Assembly: GCF_030063205.1 (NCBI RefSeq)
Contig: NZ_JASISQ010000006.1
Location: forward strand, 62,001 to 126,000
DNA length: 64,000 bases
Direction: 5' to 3'
Source: Arthrobacter antibioticus
GTDB taxonomy: Bacteria > Actinomycetota > Actinomycetes > Actinomycetales > Micrococcaceae
A model generated the notes under the pieces. The model made no database searches, was not told the origin of the DNA, and saw nothing but the letters and a program-made list of their open reading frames with translations. Shown here piece by piece: positions 55,601-63,479 of the stretch; positions within the stretch are counted from its first letter, which is position 1, and the number at the start of each line of letters is the position of its first letter. The position numbers and the translations under genes were made by a program.

Positions 55601-55709
55601 GCAGCTCCCCCTGGTCCAGCCCGGCCAGTTCGGAAAAACCTAGGAACCTCTCACAAGTTTCCAGATCGGTGAAACCACGGGTGATAAGCGTGCGTGTTAA
55701 CGAACTCAT
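52605..55709 (-). CDS. glnE: Bifunctional glutamine synthetase adenylyltransferase/deadenylylase
   Basis: About 1034 residues; adds or removes AMP on the GlnA tyrosine according to nitrogen status. Two nucleotidyltransferase domains are present: an N-terminal one with GMGKCGARELNYISDVDVMYV (shown only in part; core SDVDVMY) and a C-terminal one with GRQGGREIGYGSDADVLFVH (core SDADVLF). Each is followed by a helical domain containing KLGNGGLRDVEF or KLGRGGLSDVEW. The ATG at 55709 lies eight bases after the glnA2 stop, so they share a transcript; the longer frame to 55781 overlaps glnA2 and is rejected. Confidence 0.95.
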   Translation of the reverse strand: MSSLTRTLITRGFTDLETCERFLGFSELAGLDQGELLNALAVADNPDLALQSLVRLLSAVPESREKLNVVDPESGELVSNEPLFRLLGASEALADFLMRHPEHLDVVDAVAVLEPVAVDAEVLRESLLRAVGADPASEMPTAELVGTDARIALRSQYRRHLCELTMRDLGAASPQSLMPMIGAELADLAAAAVEAALAVARTEVGVAFGAQKVAALRFAVIGMGKCGARELNYISDVDVMYVVATNEPVSSTADVPDEAKTQVVDAPASIDEAEAARLGNALAGALTRTIYSPEREPGLWEVDANLRPEGADGQLVRSLDSYVAYYHRWAESWEFQALLKARAMAGDKELGKAFEDAIEPMIWASSEREGFVESVQAMRRRVTANIRDDEAERQIKLGNGGLRDVEFTVQLLQLVHGRTDTSIRSRATTTAIDELTKAGYIGRTDAALLLNHYTYLRVLEHRIQLVQMRRTHTMPTAPDQLRALARALAGPLSTKRPSAESLLSDWAKVKRSVNSLHKRIFYRPILATAAHLSVEDAALTTGAARARLAALGYRDTAGATRHIEALTAGVSRRAALQRQLLPVLLGWLADGVDPDAGLLAFRRVSDALGTSHWYLGMLRDHQAAAERLCHLLSSSRLVSDLLEVSPEATAWLGSSKDLKPESFQAQWTEIQATISRHGEATGAIRLIRLIRQREILRIAIADSCGLLSQDEVSAALSDADKATVLGALRIAEKEVYADQEVLTKVLVVAMGRQGGREIGYGSDADVLFVHKPVGDLSEEQLREANKQAMAIGQKLTALLTAPVRPAIKAERVLRIDADLRPEGRNGPLVRSLEAYRGYYARWSSAWEAQALLRALPMAGCDDLAQEFVSMVDPIRYRRTLSETDTREIKRLKARMESERLPRGADPARHVKLGRGGLSDVEWLVQLWQLQHAHAHPELRTTQTLPALHAAKDLGFVDEGEAELLEAAWRLAGKIRNANVMWTGNSSDMLPSARGDLEAVARWCGYEPGNAATFEDDYLSLTRRTRAVFERLYYG

Positions 55710-55717
55710 GACAGTTT

Positions 55718-57064
55718 TTAAAGCACTCCCAGGTAGCGGCTGAGTTCGTAGGGTGTGACTTGAAGCCGGTAGTCCTGCCACTCTGCCCGCTTATTCCGCA
55801 GGAAGTTCTCAAAGACCTGCTCACCAAGAATCTCCGGCAGAAGTTCGGACTCTTCCATTTGGCGCACAGCATCGTGGAGGCTTGAGGGCAGCGGATCGTG
55901 CCCCAAGGCGCGGCGTTCGCCACTTGTCAGGGCACTGATGTCCTCTACAGCTGCAGGTGGAAGTTCGTAATCTTCCTCGATCCCTTTCAAGCCTGCCCCT
56001 AGCAGCACTGAAAAGGCCAGATATGGGTTCGCGGCTGAATCAATACCACGGTATTCCAACCGTGAGGCTTGTCCCTTGCCCGGCTTGTACAACGGCACAC
56101 GAACCAAAGCGGATCGGTTGTTGTGACCCCAGGAGACATAGCTGGGGGCCTCCCCGCCTCCCCACAAACGTTTGTATGAGTTGACGAATTGATTCGTGAC
56201 GGCGGTGAACTCGGGGGCGTGCTTGAGTACGCCGGCCATGAACTGGCGCGCTGTTTTAGACATTTGATACTCGGCACCCGGCTCATGGAACGCGTTCGTA
56301 TCGCCCTCAAACAAGGAGAAATGTGTGTGCATCCCCGACCCCGGGTGATCTGAGAACGGTTTGGGCATGAACGTGGCGTACGTCCCCTGCTTAATAGCAA
56401 CCTCGCGGATCACGGTCCGAAACGTCATGATGTTATCTGCTGTTGCCAAGGCATCCGCGTATCGCAGGTCTATCTCATTTTGGCCGGGACCACCTTCATG
56501 GTGGCTAAATTCAACGGAGATGCCCACGTCTTCAAGCATTGTTACGGCAGTGCGCCGGAAGTCCTGTGCCACGCCTCCGGGGACATGGTCAAAGTAGCCG
56601 GCATGGTCTACGGGGATGGGGATGCCATCCGGGCCCGGCTTATCGGATTTAAGTAGATAGAACTCGATCTCGGGGTGGGTGTAACAGGTGAATCCCATAT
56701 CCGCTGCCTTCTCCAAGGTCCGTTTGAGAACGTTGCGGGGATCAGCGGCGGAGGGTTCGCCGTCGGGGGTCAGAATATCGCAAAACATGCGTGAGGTCTG
56801 CTCCGTATGTCCATTCCCGCGCCACGGCAGGATCTGAAAGGTTGATGGGTCAGGTTGAGCCAGCATGTCCGACTCAAAAACTCTGGCTAGGCCTTCGATC
56901 GCGGAACCGTCAAAACCGAGGCCTTCTTCAAAAGCACCTTCCACCTCGGCGGGGGCCAGCGCCACCGATTTCAAGCTGCCCACCACGTCGGTGAACCAGA
57001 GGCGAACAAACCGCACGTCACGCTCTTCGATGGTGCGCAACACAAATTCTTGCTGACGGTTCAT
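55718..57064 (-). CDS. glnA2: Glutamine synthetase family protein (type I, GlnA2-like)
   Basis: A 448-residue second type I glutamine synthetase. FVRLWFTDVVGSLKSVAL, EEGLGFDGSAIEGLA, EIEFYLLK, SHHEGGPGQNEIDL, KPFSDHPGSGMHTHFS and NRSALVRVP are conserved, so an active enzyme is expected. A tyrosine (Y366, in EDYELPPAAVEDIS) sits at the position of the adenylylation site, but the surrounding KNLY context is absent, so GlnE control is doubtful. Related actinobacterial GlnA2 proteins make glutamine weakly or glutamylate polyamines; which applies here is unknown. ATG 57064 follows GGAAGAGG. It is the first gene of glnA2-glnE. Confidence 0.92.
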   Translation of the reverse strand: MNRQQEFVLRTIEERDVRFVRLWFTDVVGSLKSVALAPAEVEGAFEEGLGFDGSAIEGLARVFESDMLAQPDPSTFQILPWRGNGHTEQTSRMFCDILTPDGEPSAADPRNVLKRTLEKAADMGFTCYTHPEIEFYLLKSDKPGPDGIPIPVDHAGYFDHVPGGVAQDFRRTAVTMLEDVGISVEFSHHEGGPGQNEIDLRYADALATADNIMTFRTVIREVAIKQGTYATFMPKPFSDHPGSGMHTHFSLFEGDTNAFHEPGAEYQMSKTARQFMAGVLKHAPEFTAVTNQFVNSYKRLWGGGEAPSYVSWGHNNRSALVRVPLYKPGKGQASRLEYRGIDSAANPYLAFSVLLGAGLKGIEEDYELPPAAVEDISALTSGERRALGHDPLPSSLHDAVRQMEESELLPEILGEQVFENFLRNKRAEWQDYRLQVTPYELSRYLGVL

Positions 57065-57415
57065 GTACGGGCCTCTTCCTGTGGCGCCCCGGCGCTGGCA
57101 ACGATTCTGCTCAGACGACGGAAGGGTTTACGGGCAGGTGCTTTCCCTGCAATGCCCACTCTACTAGCGGGGCGGTTGTACCCAAGCTTTGACATCCGCC
57201 GTTACGTCTGGGCAAGTTCTCCTGCCAGCCAGAGCAGCCAGTTCGGCTATCTGCAACGCCACGTGTTCGTGCCTGTGTTTTTTTCAAAACTAGTGCTGCA
57301 ACTTTTTCCAAAACACCGTCGCACGATGTCACAAACAAGGAAATTTCCGCGCTTTCATGCTTGCCTCCGTCTCAACGTGCCGACTTCACCACACGAGTCG
57401 TAATAGGCTGGGAGC
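57065..57415. other. Divergent intergenic region between glnA2 and panB
   Basis: No gene is supported. A T-run (TTTTTTT) occurs near 57277. I looked for a GTNAC-N6-GAAAC type GlnR box on both strands and found none. The panB -10-like TAGGCT lies at its right end. Confidence 0.45.
57404..57409 (+). promoter_or_regulatory. -10 box of a probable leaderless panB promoter
   Basis: TAGGCT ends six bases before ATG 57416. GGGAG occupies the gap but is only one base from the ATG, too near to act as a normal ribosome site. Confidence 0.4.
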
Positions 57416-58387
57416 ATGTCACCCACGAACATTCCTGATTCCGCTGTGTCTGATTCCTCTGTGTCTGATTCCTCTGCGTCTGATTCCGCTGCGTCCATTT
57501 CCAGCGCGTCCGACACAGCTGAACTGGCAGCACCCTACGGCAATGGTGCCGGCGCCACTGCATCAGCTGGACCAGCTGGCATCCCGCCCACAGCACACAA
57601 AATCCGCACACACCATTTGCAGGCCACCAAACGTGCTGGCGAGAAATTCGCCATGCTCACCGCCTACGACCAGTACACGGCACAGATTTTTGATGAAGCC
57701 GGTATCGAAGTACTGCTCATTGGGGATTCGGCGTCAAATAACGTCCTTGGCAATGAAACATCGCTGCCCATCACCTTGGATGAAATGATTATTCTCTCCC
57801 GTGCAGTGACGGCTGGGTCTAAACGGGCACTGGTGGTTGCCGATCTCCCCTTTGGCAGTTATGAACAGTCCCCCGAGCAAGCCATCGCCTCCTCGGTGCG
57901 GCTGATGAAAGAGGGGCTGGTCCATGCCGTCAAAATGGAAGGTGGGGCGTATTACGCACCAACTGTGCGTGCGTTGACCCAGGCTGGCATCCCCGTGATG
58001 GCTCACATTGGCTTCACACCGCAAAGTGAGCACGTACTTGGCGGGTACCGGGTGCAGGGTCGCGGTGATATGGCTCAAGCCTTGATCGAGGACGCGGTGG
58101 CGCTAGCTGACGCCGGCGCGTTCTGTGTGCTGATGGAAATGGTCCCGGCCGTCACGGCCGCCGCTGTAGACGCCGCTCTCACTGTGCCAACTGTGGGTAT
58201 CGGTGCCGGGAATTCAACAACCGGGCAGGTACTGGTATGGCAGGATATGGCGGGACTACGGACAGGGAAGATGGCCAAATTCGTGAAACAGTATGCGCAA
58301 ATGCGCACCGTCCTGGCCGACGCCGCTCGCGAGTTTGCCGATGAGGTGCGCACAGGTGTGTTCCCCGGCCCGGAACACACCTTCTAG
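57416..58387 (+). CDS. panB: 3-methyl-2-oxobutanoate hydroxymethyltransferase (ketopantoate synthase)
   Basis: A 323-residue first enzyme of pantothenate synthesis, transferring a one-carbon unit from methylene-THF to 2-oxoisovalerate. The catalytic core starts at KIRTHHLQATKRAGEKFAML (about residue 63) and contains GDSASNNVLGNETSLPITLD, VVADLPFGSYE, KMEGG, HIGFTPQSEH, LMEMVP and GIGAGNSTTGQVLV. The first 60 residues are an unusual Ser/Asp/Ala-rich low-complexity extension encoded by 15-bp repeats, absent from typical PanB. The start follows a leaderless-type -10 box, which argues that the extension really is translated. Confidence 0.95.
   Translation: MSPTNIPDSAVSDSSVSDSSASDSAASISSASDTAELAAPYGNGAGATASAGPAGIPPTAHKIRTHHLQATKRAGEKFAMLTAYDQYTAQIFDEAGIEVLLIGDSASNNVLGNETSLPITLDEMIILSRAVTAGSKRALVVADLPFGSYEQSPEQAIASSVRLMKEGLVHAVKMEGGAYYAPTVRALTQAGIPVMAHIGFTPQSEHVLGGYRVQGRGDMAQALIEDAVALADAGAFCVLMEMVPAVTAAAVDAALTVPTVGIGAGNSTTGQVLVWQDMAGLRTGKMAKFVKQYAQMRTVLADAAREFADEVRTGVFPGPEHTF
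57435..57509. repeat. 15-bp tandem repeats at the 5' end of panB
   Basis: Four units of CTGATTCCKCTGYGT (57435-57494) and a fifth degenerate unit (57495-57509). They encode the pentapeptides DSAVS, DSSVS, DSSAS, DSAAS and ISSAS in the N-terminal extension. Being a multiple of three, copy-number change keeps the frame. Confidence 0.9.
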
Positions 58388-58440
58388 CACCTGAACTCTT
58401 GCACGAGGCACGACCGGAGCAAAAGATGAAAGTTCGGTAA

Positions 58441-58611
58441 CTAGTCTTCTTCTTCTTCAAGAGCATCAGCAATCTCATTGCGTTCTTGGACCTTAGCGAG
58501 GGCTTGCTGGGCTTCCTCGCGGGTTTCATAGGGTCCAATCAAGGACTTCCACCCTGACTGTGCATTCTTTTCAACTTCATGAGTTTCCACGTTGTACCAA
58601 TATTTGGCCAT
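58441..58611 (-). CDS. Small SPOR-like protein
   Basis: A 56-residue protein, MAKYWYNVETHEVEKNAQSG then WKSLIGPYETREEAQQAL and an acidic tail ending EEEED. The pattern of aromatic strand, GPY turn and EEA helix resembles half of a SPOR (peptidoglycan-binding) domain. Homologues in actinobacteria are small stand-alone proteins next to map, sometimes mislabelled methionine aminopeptidase. No signal peptide, so periplasmic glycan binding is unlikely. ATG 58611 follows GAGAG. Confidence 0.8.
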   Translation of the reverse strand: MAKYWYNVETHEVEKNAQSGWKSLIGPYETREEAQQALAKVQERNEIADALEEEED

Positions 58612-58712
58612 GTTGCTCTCCAACTCTGTGCGGGGTCAATCCAACAGTTGCCATCTTAGGCCGTGCAGGTTCACTTACAGGGGCTACGGCTGCCGCCGTA
58701 GACAAAAACTTA

Positions 58713-58718
58713 TAGGAT
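58713..58718 (+). promoter_or_regulatory. -10-like box directly before map
   Basis: TAGGAT ends six bases before ATG 58725. The same bases contain AGGATGG, so it may instead act as a ribosome site; the two readings cannot be separated by eye. Confidence 0.35.
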
Positions 58719-58724
58719 GGCTTT

Positions 58725-59603
58725 ATGTCTTCCACTGCAACCACGGCCCCACTGGGCAAGCTCGTTCCCGGTATCATCAGCCCCGAGCTGGCCGTACCAC
58801 AGTCCATCCCCCGCCCCGAATACGTGGGCAAAGCCGGCCCGGCACCGTTCAAGGGTTCGGAGGTGAAGGATGCGGAAACTCTAGAAAAGATTCGCATCTC
58901 TTCCAAGATTGCTGCCCAAGCCATCGTGGAGGTTGGCAAACATATTGTCCCTGGGGTGACCACCGATTCCTTGGATCGGATAGGGCACGAGTTCCTGCTT
59001 GATAACATGGCTTACCCGTCAACGCTTGGGTACAGGGGTTTTCGCAAGTCGCTGTGTTCATCCATCAACGAGGTGATCTGTCACGGTATACCTGACAGCA
59101 CTGTTGTAGAAGACGGGGACATCATCAACATAGATATCACGGCGTTTAAAAACGGCGTCCATGGCGACACCAACGCCACGTTCACCGTTGGCAATGTCGA
59201 TGAGGAGTCTCGTCTGCTGGTTGAACGGACGCAGGAATCACTGAACCGTGCCATCCGCGCTGTGGCGCCAGGACGTCAGATCAATGTCATTGGGCGAGCC
59301 ATCTCTGCATATGCCAAACGCTTTGGCTATGGTGTGGTGCGTGACTTCACCGGTCATGGTGTGGGCGAGGCCTTTCATACGGGTTTAATTATTCCGCATT
59401 ATGACGCTGCACCCGCTTACAGCACTGTCATCGAGGAGGGAATGGTGTTCACCATCGAACCGATGCTCACCCTTGGCAGTATCGAGTGGGACATGTGGAG
59501 CGATGACTGGACGGTTGTTACCCGTGACCGTAAACGCACTGCCCAGTTTGAACACACCATGGTTGTCACGGCCACCGGCGCCGAAGTCCTGACGCTGCCC
59601 TAG
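58725..59603 (+). CDS. map: Methionine aminopeptidase, type I
   Basis: A 292-residue metalloenzyme that removes initiator Met. The metal ligands and catalytic His are in [31 protein letters not shown] (two Asp), [16 protein letters not shown] and [10 protein letters not shown]. An N-terminal extension of about 40 residues with [11 protein letters not shown] is the proline-rich linker found in the longer actinobacterial MetAP1c form. It is divergent from the small SPOR-like gene. Confidence 0.95.
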   Translation: MSSTATTAPLGKLVPGIISPELAVPQSIPRPEYVGKAGPAPFKGSEVKDAETLEKIRISSKIAAQAIVEVGKHIVPGVTTDSLDRIGHEFLLDNMAYPSTLGYRGFRKSLCSSINEVICHGIPDSTVVEDGDIINIDITAFKNGVHGDTNATFTVGNVDEESRLLVERTQESLNRAIRAVAPGRQINVIGRAISAYAKRFGYGVVRDFTGHGVGEAFHTGLIIPHYDAAPAYSTVIEEGMVFTIEPMLTLGSIEWDMWSDDWTVVTRDRKRTAQFEHTMVVTATGAEVLTLP

Positions 59604-59705
59604 CCCAAGCAACTATCCCAGCCCATTACACGCGCAGCGCCTTCCTGACAGACCTTTAGTACCTGACTCGAATTTGAACCGAAAACTTCTATCTTTGGAG
59701 CCCGA

Positions 59706-60500
59706 ATGTCTAAGAAGCACTCACACCCAACAACTGTCATTGGCATCGATATTGGCGGCACCGGTATCAAAGGCGGCATTGTTGATTTAGAAACCGGCAC
59801 CATAGTAGGAGACCGTTTCAGGATCGACACCCCCACGCCATCAACTCCCCAAGCTGTTGCCAAGGTGGTAAAGGCCGTTGTTGATGAACTCTCAACCCGC
59901 CCTGATGCACCCAAAGACGATGCACCTGTTGGCATCACTTTTCCAGCGATCATCTCCCACGGCGTAGCTCGTTCGGCAGCCAACGTGGACAAGTCCTGGA
60001 TCGACGCCAATGTCGATGAGATCTTCACCAAGGAACTTGGCCGCGACGTTCAGGTCATGAATGACGCCGACGCTGCAGGTCTGGCCGAAGCCCGCTACGG
60101 AGCGGGTCAGGGCATCAAGGGTACAGTTCTTGTCATCACTCTAGGCACAGGCATAGGCTCGGCGTTCATTTTCAATGGCAAGCTTGTCCCCAACGTTGAA
60201 CTTGGTCATTTGGAGTTGGATGGCTTCGACGCTGAGACCCAAGCGTCGGCCAGCGCACGGCAACGAGATGACCTGAGCTGGGATGAATACGCGCTCCGAC
60301 TCCAACGCTACTTCTCACACGTAGAGTTTCTGTTCTCCCCTGAGCTGTTCATTATTGGCGGCGGCATTTCAAAACGCAGTGAAGACTACTTGCCAAAACT
60401 GAAGTTACGCACCAAGATCATCACGGCCGAGTTGAAAAATAATGCCGGAATTGTTGGCGGGGCGCTGCAGGCAGCCGTACATTTCAAACTCACTAAATAA
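59706..60500 (+). CDS. ppgK: Polyphosphate glucokinase
   Basis: A 264-residue ROK-family kinase that phosphorylates glucose with polyphosphate or ATP; characteristic of actinobacteria. The phosphate-1 motif GIDIGGTGIKGGIVD is at about 13-27, NDADAAGLAEARYG supplies the catalytic Asp, LGTGIGSAFIFNG is the phosphate-2 region, and ELGHLELDG replaces the usual ROK zinc motif, as expected for PpgK. ATG 59706 follows TTTGGAG. In mycobacteria it lies next to sigA; here it has moved to the panB-map region. Confidence 0.95.
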   Translation: MSKKHSHPTTVIGIDIGGTGIKGGIVDLETGTIVGDRFRIDTPTPSTPQAVAKVVKAVVDELSTRPDAPKDDAPVGITFPAIISHGVARSAANVDKSWIDANVDEIFTKELGRDVQVMNDADAAGLAEARYGAGQGIKGTVLVITLGTGIGSAFIFNGKLVPNVELGHLELDGFDAETQASASARQRDDLSWDEYALRLQRYFSHVEFLFSPELFIIGGGISKRSEDYLPKLKLRTKIITAELKNNAGIVGGALQAAVHFKLTK

Positions 60501-60532
60501 CCGCCCGCAACGCAATTGTGGACACGATGCAA

Positions 60533-60578
60533 CTAAAGCCGTAGTGTCAGTGGGCTCCAGCTGACGCTACGGCTTTAG
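60533..60578. terminator. Bidirectional terminator between ppgK and nrdR
   Basis: An 18-bp stem with one wobble, CTAAAGCCGTAGTGTCAG paired with 60561-60578, around a 10-base loop. The right arm overlaps the last bases of nrdR including its stop codon. Confidence 0.85.
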
Positions 60579-61087
60579 CTTTGGCTTCCGTCGTGGAGAG
60601 TTTGGCTTTGTACCGCACCAGCTGCAGCAGCCGTTGCTGCTGCATTCTCGCTGCGCAGCGTGGCAATTGAACCTTCAAAGTCTTCCAGCGACTCAAAGGC
60701 CTGGTAGACGCTTGCGAATCGAAGATATGCCACCAAGTCAAGGCGCCTCAACGGAGCCAAAATGGCGAGGCCCACATCATTGGCCTCGATTTCGGCCGCG
60801 CCACTGGCCCTGATTGACTCTTCTACTTCTTGGGCCAGCACAGCCAGATCGTCATCAGTAACGGGTCGGCCCTGGCATGCTTTGCGCACCCCACTGATGA
60901 TCTTGCTGCGGCTAAATGGCTCAGCGACTCCTGACCGTTTGGACACTGAGAGGCTGGCCGTTTCTACTGTGCTGAAACGACGCCCGCATTCGGTGCATTG
61001 CCGGCGACGGCGGATGGATGAGCCGTCATCGGAGAGGCGGGAATCAACCACCCGCGAGTCGGGATTACGGCAGAACGGGCAGTACAT
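60575..61087 (-). CDS. nrdR: Transcriptional repressor NrdR
   Basis: A 170-residue repressor of ribonucleotide reductase genes that senses dATP/ATP. The zinc ribbon uses C3, C6, C31 and C34 (MYCPFC and [11 protein letters not shown]), and the ATP-cone follows (about 49-140, [21 protein letters not shown]). The C-terminal 25 residues are an Ala/Ser-rich tail beyond the usual end. ATG 61087 follows AAGGGA; an open frame upstream is not used. It is downstream of hisD, with 135 bases between. No ribonucleotide reductase gene lies in the window. Confidence 0.95.
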   Translation of the reverse strand: MYCPFCRNPDSRVVDSRLSDDGSSIRRRRQCTECGRRFSTVETASLSVSKRSGVAEPFSRSKIISGVRKACQGRPVTDDDLAVLAQEVEESIRASGAAEIEANDVGLAILAPLRRLDLVAYLRFASVYQAFESLEDFEGSIATLRSENAAATAAAAGAVQSQTLHDGSQS

Positions 61088-61163
61088 GCGGATCCCTTCG
61101 TCTCTTGGTGCCCCCAGTCTAAGAGGAGCAAAGTACAAATAATAATTACCTGACGCACACTTT

Positions 61164-61180
61164 TGAGCGTTTCGCGCTCA
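61164..61180 (-). other. Hairpin between hisD and nrdR
   Basis: TGAGCG-N5-CGCTCA, a 6-bp stem 43 bases after the hisD stop. It could attenuate read-through from hisD; there is no T-tract, so it is not a clear terminator. Confidence 0.35.
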
Positions 61181-61222
61181 TGTTGGCGCACTGTTGCTGT
61201 TACCGACACTACAGGGACGGTG

Positions 61223-62641
61223 CTAGCTGTGAAAACGCACCGCCACAGCGTCCCCGTGTGCCGGCAGTCCTTCGGTATTGGACAAGGTGATGACATGCTC
61301 CGCTACTTGTGCGAGAGCTTCCTTGTTGTAGTTAATGACCTGTATGGCACGCAGGAACGTAGTGACGTTCAATCCTGAGGAGAACGCGGCAGTTCCACTT
61401 GTTGGCAGCACATGGTTGGACCCCGCACAATAGTCCCCTAAACTCACGGGACTGTAGTCACCCACAAAGATTGCCCCTGCGCTGGTGATTCGCGCCGCCA
61501 CTTCTACTGCATTTTCAGTGACGACTTCGAGGTGCTCGGCCGCGTAGGCGTTGCAGACGGCAACGCCCTGCTCTAGGTCATCAACCAAGACGATGCCGGA
61601 CTGCGGGCCGCCCAGGGCGGTTTCTACACGCTCGCGGTGCCGGGTTAGGCCAACTTGTCGCAGCAATTCGTGTTCCACGGCGTCCGCGAACTCCACTGAT
61701 GGTGTAACCAACACTGAGGCAGCGTTCGGATCGTGCTCTGCTTGGCTGATCAAATCGGCGGCAACGAAAGCCGGATTGGCACTCTCATCGGCTAAGACGG
61801 CGATCTCTGTGGCGCCCGCTTCGGAATCAATGCCAACCACTCCCTTGACGAGACGTTTGGCAGTGGCCACAAAAATATTGCCCGGACCCGTCACAACGTC
61901 AACAGGGTCTACAGACTCCCCACCGCCATTCGCGCTGCTTCCTTGCGCAACACCATAGGCAAACGCAGCGATTGCCTGCGCCCCACCCATTGCGTAGACC
62001 TCTTCAATGCCGAGCAGGGCGGCAGCTGCCAGAATGGTCTTATCCGGCAGTCCCCCGTTTTCCTTCTGTGGCGGTGAGGCCAAAGCTACCGAACTAACTC
62101 CGGCACTTTGGGCGGGCACAGCGTTCATGATCACAGACGATGCCAGCGGTGCCAGACCACCGGGGACGTACATACCTACACGTGAGACAGGAACCCAGCG
62201 CTGAGATATTACGGCGCCGCTGGCCACCGGATAATGAATGTCTGCCGGCTTTTGTGCTTGTGCAAAAGCCTTTGCCCTGGCAATGGATTCTTCCAGCGCG
62301 GCGCGGACCTTTGGGTCCAGCGTTTCAAGAGCGTGGGCAAGGGCTGCGGTGGGGACCCGGGGGTGTTCCTGGGTCACGCCGTCGAACTTCTTGGCAAGCG
62401 CAGCCAATGCCGCATGCCCGTGTTCGCGCACCTGCGCAATGATCCCCCGGACAGTTGACTCCGCCGTGGACACAGTGGATTGGTCTGTCCGCGGAACAGC
62501 ACTTTTTAGTTCGGCCAAGGTTAGAGTGCGGCCCCGCAGGTCGATGCGGTGCAATCCAAGCTGCGAAGTATATGCCGTGCCGGTTGCCTCGGCCAGGTTG
62601 GTGCTTACCGTGCTGGGCACTGAAGGTTCAAGATTGCTCAC
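61223..62641 (-). CDS. hisD: Histidinol dehydrogenase
   Basis: A 472-residue zinc enzyme performing the last two oxidation steps of histidine synthesis. GPGNIFVATAKRLVKG, AEIAVLADESANP-like DESANPAFVAADLISQAEHD and CNAYAAEHLEVVTENA are conserved, giving the zinc ligands and catalytic Glu-His. The N-terminal 25 residues before LGLHRIDLRGR are variable. The GTG at 62641 has no clear ribosome site. The rest of the his operon is not downstream; nrdR follows instead. Confidence 0.95.
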   Translation of the reverse strand: MSNLEPSVPSTVSTNLAEATGTAYTSQLGLHRIDLRGRTLTLAELKSAVPRTDQSTVSTAESTVRGIIAQVREHGHAALAALAKKFDGVTQEHPRVPTAALAHALETLDPKVRAALEESIARAKAFAQAQKPADIHYPVASGAVISQRWVPVSRVGMYVPGGLAPLASSVIMNAVPAQSAGVSSVALASPPQKENGGLPDKTILAAAALLGIEEVYAMGGAQAIAAFAYGVAQGSSANGGGESVDPVDVVTGPGNIFVATAKRLVKGVVGIDSEAGATEIAVLADESANPAFVAADLISQAEHDPNAASVLVTPSVEFADAVEHELLRQVGLTRHRERVETALGGPQSGIVLVDDLEQGVAVCNAYAAEHLEVVTENAVEVAARITSAGAIFVGDYSPVSLGDYCAGSNHVLPTSGTAAFSSGLNVTTFLRAIQVINYNKEALAQVAEHVITLSNTEGLPAHGDAVAVRFHS

Positions 62642-62659
62642 AAGATCTAAGTTTACCCG

Positions 62660-63448
62660 CTATTTCCGCTCAGACCCTGCATTGTTTCGGCGACCCCGCC
62701 CAACGGTCCCCCGCAGGTTGGGGGCATCGGTGGCGATGCTAGCCCGTGGATTCCCCGAAACGGGACCAAACGCGTAAGAGAGAAGATTGGAAATGAAAAT
62801 AATCAACAAACTTGCCATTGGCCACAAAATCAGCACCGATGCTGAACGCAGCGAAAACACCATGCTGGGGCTGGTCATATTATTGGGCGGCGTGTGGAAC
62901 AAATCTCCGGCAAAAACACCTACCCGCCAGGCAATGACGGATCCAACAAGGCCCCCCACGGCTACGGCCAACAGCAGTATTCCCTGCGATGAAGAAGCCG
63001 GAGAATCCGCTGGCCGGGATGAGCGCATGCGTCCCCGGTGAACTAGTACTGCGGCAAGAATCCCCGCCAACAGCAGCAAGCCACTCAAGGTTGCATCCCG
63101 CGGGAACCATATCTCAAAGTCCTTACCCTCACCATAAAAAGCTCCGCCCGGGGCCAACAGCCACCAAAGGACACCGGCTCCAACACCGGTGACGGCCGAG
63201 AAGCCAAGCCACTCTCGCCACACACCCCCGGTTGTCGTAGTCGGAGCCTGCCGTTGGGTGCTGCGCCTGTACCTGCGCAGACGCTGGGAGGCGCGCTTGT
63301 GATTCTCTACCCGTTGAGCGCTGCGGCTGCTGAGGGCGTGCGAGGAGAGCGCAGGCAACGGCGCAGCCACCTCTGGCTCTGGGCCGTCGCCGCCGAGCGT
63401 ACTGGCAGTTGGCTGCGTTTTAGCTATTGGTAAAGAATGCTCACTCAT
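62660..63448 (-). CDS. Hypothetical membrane protein between dnaE and hisD
   Basis: A 262-residue protein. The first 85 residues are polar and end in a basic run (RASQRLRRYRRSTQR); four hydrophobic segments follow (about 85-104, 118-138, 152-172 and 195-220), with the motif LLAPGGAFYGEGKDFEIWFPRD (core GGAFYG) in the first loop. That layout recalls DUF2567-type actinobacterial membrane proteins, but I am not sure. The C-terminus is basic. ATG 63448 lies six bases after TACGGT. It precedes hisD by 18 bases on the same strand. Confidence 0.75.
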   Translation of the reverse strand: MSEHSLPIAKTQPTASTLGGDGPEPEVAAPLPALSSHALSSRSAQRVENHKRASQRLRRYRRSTQRQAPTTTTGGVWREWLGFSAVTGVGAGVLWWLLAPGGAFYGEGKDFEIWFPRDATLSGLLLLAGILAAVLVHRGRMRSSRPADSPASSSQGILLLAVAVGGLVGSVIAWRVGVFAGDLFHTPPNNMTSPSMVFSLRSASVLILWPMASLLIIFISNLLSYAFGPVSGNPRASIATDAPNLRGTVGRGRRNNAGSERK

Positions 63449-63454
63449 CGCTTA

Positions 63455-63460
63455 ACCGTA
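63455..63460 (-). promoter_or_regulatory. -10 box of a probable leaderless promoter
   Basis: TACGGT on the minus strand ends six bases before ATG 63448, with no ribosome site. It serves the membrane-protein gene upstream of hisD. Confidence 0.4.
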
Positions 63461-63479
63461 ACGCCCGTTGCCGCCAGCA

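Noticed and set aside
61088-61222. NrdR box controlling nrdR
   Set aside because: Nothing in the hisD-nrdR gap matches the ACANNATATANNTGT-type consensus; the only palindrome there is TGAGCG-N5-CGCTCA.
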